Position numbers and translations under genes: made by a program | Part shown: one piece after another, positions 1 through 6,412 of the stretch | How positions within the stretch are numbered: the stretch's first letter is position 1 | Layout: each line of letters begins with the position of its first letter | Notes under the pieces: generated by a model | Told to the model about the DNA's origin: nothing | Databases searched by the model: none | Seen by the model: only the letters and a program-made list of their open reading frames with translations | Source of the DNA: JBGOUV01 sp041477815 | Lineage (GTDB): Bacteria > Acidobacteriota > Terriglobia > Bryobacterales > JACQDG01 | DNA length: 7,446 bases | Reading direction: 5' to 3' | NCBI GenBank assembly: GCA_041477815.1 | Contig: JBGOUV010000353.1 | Location: 1 to 7,446, forward strand

Positions 1-5
1 CTACT

Positions 6-1382
6 GTGATCTTCCTCCTGGCCGCCGTCGTCGCAACCTCCGCAGCCATCGCCGATTGGGTACCAGCCCGCTGGCCCTCGGCCGACCCCCAGAGCCTCGA
101 ACTGCTGGCCGATACCCCTATCAACTGCCTGCTCCTGGAGCCAGACCAGGCCACCGCCGCTCTGGCCGAGGCGGCCGCCAAACGCGGGATCGCCACCTTG
201 GTGGTCCTGCGGCCTGGCGGCGATACCCTGGCCGCCGCCCGCCAGGCACTCGAGAGCCAGCTTACCGGCGTAGTCCTCCAAGGCGACTTCGACGAGGCCG
301 CCGTCCGCGTTCTGCGGGACAGCCTGTCCGGGTCCAAGGCCCCGGTCATCGAGATGCCGCCCCGCCGATCCCTGCGGTCCACCGCCTCCACACCGGTTCT
401 GGCCACCTACCAGAGCGTCTGGCCGGGCATCCCCATCGCCCCCAACGGCGCCGCCAAAGCCGGTCCCACGGGCACTCCCTGGGTCAACACCAACACGGGT
501 TTCCTGCTATTCGCCCGCGCCTGGACCGACGCCCCGGTCTGGATCGCCAACGCCCCGCCCCCCGACCAGGTCCTCCAGGTGGAAAACTACCTTCAGGCCA
601 TCTGCGACGCCGGTGTCCTCGGCGCCCGCTGGGTCCTCAGTCTGGACCCCGACTTCAGCCGCCGCCTCCTCGCGCGCGACGCCGCCGCCCTGGCCGGCTG
701 GAAGCGCATCGCCGCCCACCTGCGCTATTTCGAGGAGCATAAGGAGTGGCGCGCTCTCACCGCCCATCGCGGCATGACCGTCATCCAGGACGCCGACAGC
801 GGCGCCCTGGTCTCCGGCGGCCTGCTGGACATGATCGCCGTCAAGCACACGCCGGTGCGGGTGGTCCCGCGCCGGCGCCTGAGCGAGGACATGGTGCGCG
901 GTTCCCGCGTGCTCCTGAATCTGGAAGCCCCGCTGCTCAGCGCCGCCCAAAAGGACGTGGTGACCCAATTCACCAACTCCGGCGGCCTGCTGCTCACCTC
1001 GCCACCGGAGGTAAAGATGCCCGCCCTCCGCGAGGACGAGATCACCATCGAGGAGCAGGAGCTGAAGGAAATCGAGGTCCTGTGGCGCGACATCAACCAG
1101 ATCATCTGGCACCAGAGCCTGGGAGCCAAGCCCTACCACGCCGCCGGAATGCTCTCCCGCACCCTGACCAGCGAGGACGGCCAGCGTGTCATCCTGCACT
1201 TGGTCAACTACACCAACTACCCGGTCGAAAATGTCACGGTCCGGTTTCCTTTCACCTTCCGCCGCGCCCGCCTGCTGACCCCGGAAGGCGCCCCCCAGGA
1301 CCTGGAAACCTACGAGATGGAGAAGGCCACCGCCGTGGACATCGACAAGGTACCCGTTTGCGCCACGATCGTCGTGGAGTGA
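6..1382 (+). CDS. Secreted glycoside-hydrolase-like protein of unknown substrate; start uncertain
   Basis: A 458-residue reading frame opens with a hydrophobic stretch (residues 1-16, ending AAIA before Asp17) that looks like the core of a signal peptide. It has no positive charge before the core, and the frame stays open to the window edge. The GTG at base 6 may therefore be an internal valine, with the true start upstream. Three regions can be guessed by eye. Residues about 30-230 have strand/helix alternation like a TIM barrel. Residues about 250-335 look like the flavodoxin/GATase-like domain that follows the barrel in some beta-galactosidases (RVLLNLEAPLL at 301-311, SGGLLLTSPPE at 325-335). 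Residues about 385-458 look like a C-terminal beta-sandwich (VILHLVNYTNYP). The fold assignment is inference; I could not identify catalytic acids, so it may be a non-enzymatic relative. The next gene starts 18 bases after the stop, suggesting an operon. Confidence 0.75.
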   Translation: MIFLLAAVVATSAAIADWVPARWPSADPQSLELLADTPINCLLLEPDQATAALAEAAAKRGIATLVVLRPGGDTLAAARQALESQLTGVVLQGDFDEAAVRVLRDSLSGSKAPVIEMPPRRSLRSTASTPVLATYQSVWPGIPIAPNGAAKAGPTGTPWVNTNTGFLLFARAWTDAPVWIANAPPPDQVLQVENYLQAICDAGVLGARWVLSLDPDFSRRLLARDAAALAGWKRIAAHLRYFEEHKEWRALTAHRGMTVIQDADSGALVSGGLLDMIAVKHTPVRVVPRRRLSEDMVRGSRVLLNLEAPLLSAAQKDVVTQFTNSGGLLLTSPPEVKMPALREDEITIEEQELKEIEVLWRDINQIIWHQSLGAKPYHAAGMLSRTLTSEDGQRVILHLVNYTNYPVENVTVRFPFTFRRARLLTPEGAPQDLETYEMEKATAVDIDKVPVCATIVVE

Positions 1383-1401
1383 AAATAGTGGAGTGACAAT
1401 A
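1374..1401 (+). repeat. 14-bp imperfect tandem duplication carrying a stop codon and the next gene's ribosome binding site
   Basis: GTGGAGTGAAAATA (1374-1387) is followed directly by GTGGAGTGACAATA (1388-1401), 13 of 14 bases identical. The first copy encodes the last two residues and TGA stop of the upstream gene. The second copy supplies GGAG at 1390-1393, seven bases before the ATG at 1401, and ends in the A of that ATG. Confidence 0.85.
1390..1393 (+). promoter_or_regulatory. Shine-Dalgarno GGAG for the DUF362 gene
   Basis: GGAG lies seven bases before the ATG at 1401, a good spacing. It favours 1401 over the in-frame ATG at 1407, which would give 13 bases. The site lies in the second unit of the 14-bp tandem duplication. 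Confidence 0.6.
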
Positions 1402-2531
1402 TGACTATGCCGACCCTGACCCGCCGCGAAGTCCTCGCCCTGCTGGGAGCCGCCGCCGTCGCCCCAGCCAAGGAAGCCCCCACTGCGCCCGTCGCCGTCG
1501 CCCGCTGCCGCACCTACGACCAGGAGATGGTCACAACCCTCTCCACTCTCATGGATCAGATCGGGGGCCTCGACCGCCTGGTGAAGAACAAGACGGTCAC
1601 CATCAAGCTGAACCTCACCGGCAGCCCCGCCCTGAAGGTGCAGGGCATGGCCCTGGGCCTCACCCACTACACGCACCCCGCGATGGTCGAGGCGTTCCTG
1701 ACACTGCTTGACCGCGCCGGCGCCCGCCGCATCCGCCTGGTGGAAAGCTGCTGGGCCACCGGCGGACCGCTCCAAGAGTACCTGCTCGATTCCGGCTGGC
1801 GCGTCCGCCGCCTGCAGAGCGCGTCCTCCAGGGTCGAGTTCGAGAACACCAATGCCTTGGGTCTTGGTAAGCGGTACTCGCGGCTGAAGGTCCCCACCGG
1901 CGGCCACATGTTCCCGGCCTACGACCTGAATCACTCCTATGAAGACACCGACGTCTTCATGACCATCGCCAAGCTGAAGAACCACGCCACCTGCGGTGTC
2001 ACCCTGTCGCTGAAGAACAGCTTCGGCATCACCCCCGCCTCCATCTATGGCGACGACGCCGGCGAGCAGGAGCCCAACGAGAACCCGACCAAGGGCCGCG
2101 GGGTGGTGCTGCACGCCGGCAAGCGCCAGCCGGCCAAGAGCGCCCCGGGCGAGCTCCGGCCCGGCTTCAGCCACGACGCCGGCTACCGCGTCCCCCGCAT
2201 CGTCGCCGACCTCGCCGCCGCGCGCCCCATCGACCTGGCCCTCATCGACGGCATCGAGACCCTCGCCGCCGGCGAAGGTCCTTGGATCCGCGGGGTGCGT
2301 CCGGTCAGCCCCGGCGTCCTGATCGCCGGGACCAACCCGGTCACCACCGACGCCGTCGCCACCGCCATCATGGGTTACGACCCCCGCACCGATCGCGGCA
2401 CGGCTCCCTTCCAGGAGTGCGACAACACCCTCAAGCTGGCCGAGGCCCACGGCGTCGGCACCACCGACCTGAAGCGGATCGAAGTGCGCGGCGTCTCGAT
2501 CCAGCAAGCGCTCTATAGGTTCCCGAGTTAG
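1401..2531 (+). CDS. DUF362 domain protein with twin-arginine leader
   Basis: A 376-residue protein. The N-terminus TLTRREVLALLG followed by an Ala-rich stretch is a twin-arginine (Tat) type leader, predicting export of a folded protein. The body matches DUF362 (PF04015): a basic strand KTVTIKLNLTG near residue 65, the hallmark KLKNHATCGVTLSLKNSFG, then DLALIDGIETLAAGEGPW, and finally LIAGTNPVTTDAVATAIMGYDP. These are the conserved blocks of the family in the usual order. Many DUF362 proteins carry a 4Fe-4S ferredoxin segment; no CxxCxxC cluster motif is present here, only scattered single cysteines. A hydrophilic insert rich in Gly, Glu and Lys lies between the KNSFG block and the DLALIDG block. 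The family function is not established, so none is claimed. The gene sits 18 bases after the upstream gene and 2 bases before the downstream one, so co-translation is likely. Confidence 0.9.
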   Translation: MTMPTLTRREVLALLGAAAVAPAKEAPTAPVAVARCRTYDQEMVTTLSTLMDQIGGLDRLVKNKTVTIKLNLTGSPALKVQGMALGLTHYTHPAMVEAFLTLLDRAGARRIRLVESCWATGGPLQEYLLDSGWRVRRLQSASSRVEFENTNALGLGKRYSRLKVPTGGHMFPAYDLNHSYEDTDVFMTIAKLKNHATCGVTLSLKNSFGITPASIYGDDAGEQEPNENPTKGRGVVLHAGKRQPAKSAPGELRPGFSHDAGYRVPRIVADLAAARPIDLALIDGIETLAAGEGPWIRGVRPVSPGVLIAGTNPVTTDAVATAIMGYDPRTDRGTAPFQECDNTLKLAEAHGVGTTDLKRIEVRGVSIQQALYRFPS

Positions 2532-2533
2532 GT

Positions 2534-4375
2534 ATGTGGCTTCGCGGCCTTCTCGCGTTGCTGCTGGCGAGCCAGGTGTGGGCCGCAGAGCCGTTGCTGT
2601 CGGCGGCGCTATCGGGGACGGTGGCCGAAGTTCGCCGGCTGCTCCAGAAGGGGGCCAATCCTAACAGCCCCAACGACGCCGGCCTCACCCCGCTCCTGCT
2701 GGCCGCCGGCGATCTCGAGAAGGTGCGCCTCCTGGTGGCCCAGGGCGCCGAGGTGAACGCCCGCTCCCAAGCCGGACGCACCCCCTTGATGCTCGCCGCC
2801 GCCCAGGACGGCAACTCCGCCGTAGTCAAGTTCCTCCTGGATCGCGGCGCCGATCCCAAAGCAGAGGATGCCACCGGCGCGACGGCCCTGCTGCTGGCCG
2901 CCGAAAGTGGAGACGCGGCGTCGCTCCAGTTGCTCCTCGATCGGGGCGGCGACGTGAACGCCCGGGCGGGCTCCGAGTATGGCCGGATCCTGTTCGGCGC
3001 CGCGTCGCTATCGTTCCCCAGGGCGAACCGGCGCGAAGCCGGCCCCACCCCTCTCCTCCTGGCCGCTGCCAACAATAACCTGGCCGTTGCCAAGTTGCTT
3101 CTGGCCCACGGCGCCGACGCCCGGGTGAAAAGCCCGGGCAACTACAGCGCCCTGCACCTGGCCGCGGACAAGGGCAACCCCGAGCTCGTGCGCCTCCTGC
3201 TGGATCACGGCGCCGAAGTGAACGGCCAGGACGGGGAAGGCCGCACGCCCCTGATCCTGGCCGCCGCCGCCGAGCGCCTTCATCCCGAGGTCGTCCGTCT
3301 CCTGCTCGACAAAGGCGCCGACCTCCGCGTCAAGGGCCAGGACGGCCTCACCGCCGCAGACTGGGCCCGCAAGAAAGGTGACACCCCCATCGCGAAGCTG
3401 CTCCCGGTGTCCGTGCCGAATGCGCGCCTCGCGGTCGAGAAGAGCCTGGCCTTGCTGCAGAGCAGCGGGATGCAGTTCACCAGGAAGTCCGCTTGCATTT
3501 CCTGCCACCACCAGTCCCTCCCCGCGATGGCCGTTTCGCTGGCCCGCCGGCACGGCCTGCGCGTAAACGAGTCCGCCGCCCGCGACCAGCTCCTGTTCAC
3601 CGCCGGAGTCTTCGCCCCCCACCGTAACAACTTGCTCCAGGCCATTGAGACGGTACCCGTGGTTCCGGTGGTAGCGACTTACGCGCTGGTCGGTATGGCC
3701 GCCGAGGGCTATCCTGCCAACGCCACCACCGAGGCCCTGGTCCACGATATCGCCCGCCAGCAACGAGCCGACGGAAGCTGGCGCGACGGCGACCGCCGCC
3801 CCCCGCTCGGCTACAGCGACGTCGACGCTACGGCGCTCTCCCTGCGCTCGCTCCAACTCTACGGCCCCCCCGGCCGCCGCCGCGAATTCGAGGACCGCAT
3901 CGCCCGCGCCCGCCGCTGGCTGCTTGCGGTCCGGCCCTACGCCACTCATGATAGGGTATTCCAACTACTCGGCCTGGGCTGGTCCGGAGGCGGTGACCGC
4001 GCCGCCCTCGCCCGCGCCCTCGCCGCCGCACAACGGTCCGACGGCGGCTGGTCCCAACTCCCCACCCTCTCCAGCGACGCCTACGCCACCGGCCAAGTCC
4101 TCACCGCCCTCTACCAGGCCGGCGGCCTGTCTCCCTCCGATCCGGTCTACCAGCGCGGCGTTGCGCACCTTCTCCGCACCCAGCTCGAAGACGGCTCCTG
4201 GCACGTCGGCACCCGGGCCATGGGCTTCCAGCCTTACTTCGAGAGCGGTTTCCCCCACGGCCCCGACCAGTGGACCTCCGCCGCCGCCACCGCCTGGGCC
4301 GCCATGGCTCTCACCGTGACGGTCGATCCGCAGCCGCTCTCGGCGTCTCAGAGACCCGGATTGATGCAGCGTTAG
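2534..4375 (+). CDS. Secreted ankyrin-repeat protein fused to a CxxCH motif and squalene-cyclase-like toroid domain
   Basis: A 613-residue protein. Residues 1-18 (MWLRG, then a Leu-rich core and VWAA) form a Sec signal peptide, so the product is predicted to be periplasmic or extracellular. Residues about 20-290 are ankyrin repeats with TPLLLAA and LLLDRGAD-type signatures. A linker contains CISCHH at 321-326, a CxxCH motif of the c-type haem type. Residues about 330-605 resemble the prenyltransferase/squalene-cyclase alpha/alpha toroid, with three QW-type motifs: DGSW 413-416, DGGW 503-506 and DGSW 553-556. The C-terminus carries FQPYFESGFPHGPDQW (565-580). The cyclase acid motif DxDD is only partly present, as DVDA at 429-432, so terpene cyclisation is doubtful. 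I recall similar proteins in Solibacter-like genomes, but no function. The ATG lies 2 bases after the DUF362 stop without a clear Shine-Dalgarno, implying translational coupling. The order ankyrin, CxxCH, toroid is what is seen; a haem-binding or metal-binding role is inference. Confidence 0.9.
   Translation: MWLRGLLALLLASQVWAAEPLLSAALSGTVAEVRRLLQKGANPNSPNDAGLTPLLLAAGDLEKVRLLVAQGAEVNARSQAGRTPLMLAAAQDGNSAVVKFLLDRGADPKAEDATGATALLLAAESGDAASLQLLLDRGGDVNARAGSEYGRILFGAASLSFPRANRREAGPTPLLLAAANNNLAVAKLLLAHGADARVKSPGNYSALHLAADKGNPELVRLLLDHGAEVNGQDGEGRTPLILAAAAERLHPEVVRLLLDKGADLRVKGQDGLTAADWARKKGDTPIAKLLPVSVPNARLAVEKSLALLQSSGMQFTRKSACISCHHQSLPAMAVSLARRHGLRVNESAARDQLLFTAGVFAPHRNNLLQAIETVPVVPVVATYALVGMAAEGYPANATTEALVHDIARQQRADGSWRDGDRRPPLGYSDVDATALSLRSLQLYGPPGRRREFEDRIARARRWLLAVRPYATHDRVFQLLGLGWSGGGDRAALARALAAAQRSDGGWSQLPTLSSDAYATGQVLTALYQAGGLSPSDPVYQRGVAHLLRTQLEDGSWHVGTRAMGFQPYFESGFPHGPDQWTSAAATAWAAMALTVTVDPQPLSASQRPGLMQR
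2594..3403 (+). repeat. Ankyrin repeat region within the toroid-fusion gene
   Basis: About seven ankyrin units of roughly 33 residues lie at residues 21-290. TPL/ALxLAA signatures occur near residues 52, 83, 117, 172, 206 and 238, and each is followed by an LLxxGAD or LLDHGAE-type turn. An insert near residues 145-170 (SEYGRILFG to NRREAG) lengthens one unit. DNA-level similarity between units is limited to short CTGGCCGCC-like tracts, so the repeats are old and not recently amplified. Confidence 0.85.
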
Positions 4376-4402
4376 TCCGCGCTAACCCCCAAGCCGCCGA
4401 CG

Positions 4403-4428
4403 ACGAGTCTGAGACACGAGTCTGAGGC
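4403..4428 (+). repeat. 13-bp tandem repeat in the gap before the small coiled-coil gene
   Basis: ACGAGTCTGAGAC (4403-4415) is followed directly by ACGAGTCTGAGGC (4416-4428), 12 of 13 bases identical. TCTGAGAC at 4408-4415 is also the exact inverse complement of GTCTCAGA at 4345-4352 inside the end of the preceding gene. It may be an operator or simply slippage; nothing more can be said. Confidence 0.6.
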
Positions 4429-4433
4429 ACGCC

Positions 4434-4462
4434 TTGACTCACAGACCGTGATAACCTGAAAA
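4434..4462 (+). promoter_or_regulatory. Possible promoter for the small coiled-coil gene
   Basis: TTGACT at 4434-4439 matches five of six bases of the -35 consensus. A 17-base spacer leads to TGAAAA at 4457-4462, a weak -10 (three of six). Transcription would start close to the ATG at 4469, giving an almost leaderless transcript. The good -35 and exact spacing are suggestive; the poor -10 keeps confidence low. Confidence 0.3.
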
Positions 4463-4468
4463 GAGCGT

Positions 4469-4660
4469 ATGACCATCGACGAACGCATTCAAGCACTAAC
4501 CATGAACCTGGAACTCCTCAGCCACGAGCAGGAAGCCCAGGGAAAACGAATTGAAATGCTCATCACGGCCGCGGAGAAGGACGGGGAGAACATCCGGTTT
4601 CTGGCCCTCATCGCCGAGTCCCACGAACGCCGGTTAAACGAACTCGAAGGCGGATCCTGA
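4469..4660 (+). CDS. Small coiled-coil protein of unknown function
   Basis: A 63-residue, highly charged protein starting MTIDERIQALTMNLELL and ending RLNELEGGS. Hydrophobic residues recur at heptad-like spacing along almost the whole length (Ile, Leu, Met, Leu, Ile, Ile, Leu, Ile, Leu), and there are no prolines or cysteines, so a helical coiled coil that oligomerises is expected. The segment DGENIRFLALIAESHERRL looks like that of other short acidobacterial hypothetical proteins I recall, supporting a real gene, but no function is known to me. An AAAAGAG tract at 4459-4465 may serve as a weak ribosome binding site. It lies 93 bases after the ankyrin/toroid gene and faces the YeiH gene tail to tail. 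Confidence 0.75.
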   Translation: MTIDERIQALTMNLELLSHEQEAQGKRIEMLITAAEKDGENIRFLALIAESHERRLNELEGGS

Positions 4661-4823
4661 GAGCTGGCAGTCAAATGAAGCGCCGCCGTTCCCGCTGGAT
4701 ACCGCGCGAGGAGCGGGCTGATGCACCCTCACTATCCTTCCCGCGTGTATTGCCACCCTCAACGATCGCGCCAGCGACCGCGGACTGCCGCCGCAACGAG
4801 CAACGCGACGAAGTCGGGCCGCC
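4661..4823. other. Convergent intergenic spacer, no gene
   Basis: This 163-base gap separates the plus-strand small gene from the minus-strand YeiH gene. It contains one possible stem, CCCGCT at 4691-4696 with AGCGGG at 4712-4717, a 6-bp perfect pairing around a 15-base loop. No T-run follows on either strand, so it is not a convincing intrinsic terminator. Termination here may be Rho-dependent. Confidence 0.5.
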
Positions 4824-5960
4824 TCACAGCATCACGCGGATCAACAGCAGGCTCGCCGTCATCATCGCCCCGCTGGCCAGTATCCCCACAATCAGGGCGG
4901 TTCGTCCTACTTGTGACAGGAACCGCAGGTCGACCTCCAGCCCCATGGCCGCCATGGCCAGGGTGAGGACCCAGTTTCCGGCCTGGGCCAAGGCCTGCGA
5001 TAGAGGCACCCGCAGCGGCTCCGCCTGCCTGAATTCCAGCACCGGCAGCAGCCCCGCCGTGTTCAGGAGCGCTATGGCGATGAAACCCCAGATGAACGGC
5101 GGTATCAGCCGGGTATAGTGGACCCGCATTCGGGTGGTGTGATGCCGGGCGTAAACCGCCGCCAGCACGAACACCAGCGGCGCCAGCAGGGCCACCCGCA
5201 GCAGCTTCACCAGCGTCGCCAGCGCTCCCGCCTTCTCGCTATAGGTAAACCCCGCCGCCACCACCTGCGGGACGGCGTGAATCGTCGAGCCGGCCCACAC
5301 CCCGAAGGCCTGGTCGGAGAGTCCCAGCAGCCGCCCGGCCAGGGGCGAGGCGAACATCAGCACCAGCCCCAGCAGGTTGATGGTGGCCATGGACAGCACG
5401 ACGTCGTCATCCTCGGCCTCGATGAGCGGGGCCACGGCCACAATGGCGCTGTTGCCGCAAATAGCGGTTCCGGCGCCGATAAGAACGGACGTGCGCCGCC
5501 ACAACCCCAGGGCCCGCCCGGCAAAGTAGGCCACGCCCATGGCCACGCCCATCGACAATACCGTAACCCCGATCGCCGGCAGACCGACCTTCACGAGCGC
5601 GCCGAGGTTCAACCCGGCCCCGGTCAGCACGATGGTAATCGGGATCAGCCGCTTGACCATCGTCTTGGCGGCGTCGACCATGGCCGGCGGGACCGGGAAC
5701 AGGTTGCGCACCGCCAGCCCCAGGAGGATCGCCAGGATGGCCCCGCCGGTCATCCGCAGCAGGCCGAACGGCAGGCTGTGCAGCGCGAAGGCCACCACCG
5801 CCACCGCCAAGGCCAGCAGGTAGCCCGGCCAGGGAGACGGCCGCGGCTTCTCGTCCGTCCGTCCGGCCGCCTCCACCACCGGCTCGCTCCAGCCCTCCAT
5901 GGACCCGAGCGACGCCAACTGCTCGTCGCTCAACGGGCCGAGGTACGGTTCCCGCGCCAT
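4824..5960 (-). CDS. YeiH/UPF0324 family membrane transporter (putative sulfate exporter family)
   Basis: A 378-residue polytopic membrane protein of the family PF03601 (UPF0324, YeiH-like). About ten hydrophobic helices run from residue 46 to the C-terminus. Family hallmarks are present: TGAGLNLG (113-120), GAGTAICGNSAI (162-173) and WAGSTIHAVPQV (222-233). Members are annotated as putative sulfate or small-anion exporters; the substrate here is unknown. The first 44 residues are hydrophilic and acidic (SDEQLASLGSMEGW), longer than in typical members of about 340 residues. The ATG at 5960 is chosen because it follows the stop of the NIPSNAP gene by one base (TGAAATG), which implies translational coupling and makes the extended N-terminus credible. 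The gene ends at the convergent spacer. Confidence 0.93.
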   Translation of the reverse strand: MAREPYLGPLSDEQLASLGSMEGWSEPVVEAAGRTDEKPRPSPWPGYLLALAVAVVAFALHSLPFGLLRMTGGAILAILLGLAVRNLFPVPPAMVDAAKTMVKRLIPITIVLTGAGLNLGALVKVGLPAIGVTVLSMGVAMGVAYFAGRALGLWRRTSVLIGAGTAICGNSAIVAVAPLIEAEDDDVVLSMATINLLGLVLMFASPLAGRLLGLSDQAFGVWAGSTIHAVPQVVAAGFTYSEKAGALATLVKLLRVALLAPLVFVLAAVYARHHTTRMRVHYTRLIPPFIWGFIAIALLNTAGLLPVLEFRQAEPLRVPLSQALAQAGNWVLTLAMAAMGLEVDLRFLSQVGRTALIVGILASGAMMTASLLLIRVML

Positions 5961-5961
5961 T

Positions 5962-6387
5962 TCACTGCAGCGGCGAGTAGTCGGTGGCGTCCAGGAACAC
6001 CGACTCCACCTTCTTCACGATCTTCCCGCTGGCCTCGGACTCCGCCTGGACTTTCTTCCACTCGGGGTCGTTGCGGAAGCCGTCCCAGTTCTTCTTGGCC
6101 GCCTCGCTACTAGGATGCGCCAGTATGTATATGAGGGTGTCTTTCGAGAGCGGCTCATCGGCGGGCTGCCAGTAGCCGATATTAGTCATGCCGTGCCTCT
6201 CGAATATCTTGAGGGTGTGGTTCTTGAACCGGGCATGCAGGGCGTCGAGTCTGCCTTCGAGGGCGGTGTAGGTCCGGATCTCGAACACGCGATTCGATTT
6301 CGCTTCCACGGATGTTGTCCTCCCGAGCCAGAACGCAGCGCCGCAGGCGACCGCGAGCAGGCAGAACACAGCAAGGTTTTTGGTCAT
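5962..6387 (-). CDS. Membrane-anchored NIPSNAP family protein
   Basis: A 141-residue protein. Residues 4-22 form a hydrophobic segment after MTKN, either an uncleaved anchor or a signal peptide; Cys15 sits in a poor lipobox, so lipoprotein status is unlikely but possible. The rest is one NIPSNAP domain (PF07978, dimeric alpha/beta barrel fold): VFEIRTYT (34-41), then HTLKIFERHGMTNIGYW (57-73), the strand LIYILAHPS, and the WDGFRNDPEWKKV helix. These are classic family landmarks. Biochemical function in bacteria is not established. Upstream of the ATG the sequence reads CAATCTCCACC, with no Shine-Dalgarno, and an extended -10 lies just before it, so a leaderless start is possible. The YeiH start follows by one base, so the two are co-translated and may act together at the membrane. 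Confidence 0.88.
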   Translation of the reverse strand: MTKNLAVFCLLAVACGAAFWLGRTTSVEAKSNRVFEIRTYTALEGRLDALHARFKNHTLKIFERHGMTNIGYWQPADEPLSKDTLIYILAHPSSEAAKKNWDGFRNDPEWKKVQAESEASGKIVKKVESVFLDATDYSPLQ

Positions 6388-6394
6388 GGTGGAG

Positions 6395-6403
6395 ATTGTA
6401 GCA
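6395..6403 (-). promoter_or_regulatory. Extended -10 element before the NIPSNAP gene
   Basis: Read on the minus strand the sequence is TGCTACAAT, a match to TGnTATAAT with one mismatch. No -35 is apparent because that position lies inside the tRNA gene, but extended -10 promoters often do without one. The predicted start of transcription is next to the ATG at 6387, consistent with the missing Shine-Dalgarno. Confidence 0.4.
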
Positions 6404-6412
6404 AGAAATTGG

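Noticed and set aside
507..2507. Very long (666-codon) open frame on the minus strand across two genes
   Set aside because: It lies antisense to two well-supported plus-strand genes and is Gly/Ala/Val/Asp rich with no recognisable domain. Such mirror frames are common when GC-rich codons are used on the opposite strand.
3119..3139. Perfect 7-bp stem GCCCGGG/CCCGGGC with a 7-base loop
   Set aside because: It lies inside the ankyrin coding region with no T-run after it, and such GC-rich stems are expected by chance at this composition.
3008..3964. 318-codon minus-strand frame inside the ankyrin/toroid gene
   Set aside because: Antisense shadow of a gene with clear domain signatures; low-complexity Gly/Ala/Val composition.
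4691..4717. Candidate bidirectional terminator in the convergent spacer
   Set aside because: The stem is only 6 bp with a 15-base loop and lacks a T-run on either side, so it is reported only as part of the spacer.
4675..5118. 147-codon plus-strand frame starting just after the small coiled-coil gene
   Set aside because: Two thirds of it is antisense to the YeiH gene. It has no ribosome binding site, and its composition is Arg/Pro/Ser rich without a domain.
5118..6113. 331-codon plus-strand frame opposite YeiH and NIPSNAP
   Set aside because: The translation is dominated by His, Gln, Arg and Gly, typical of an antisense GC-rich shadow, and it conflicts with two conserved families.
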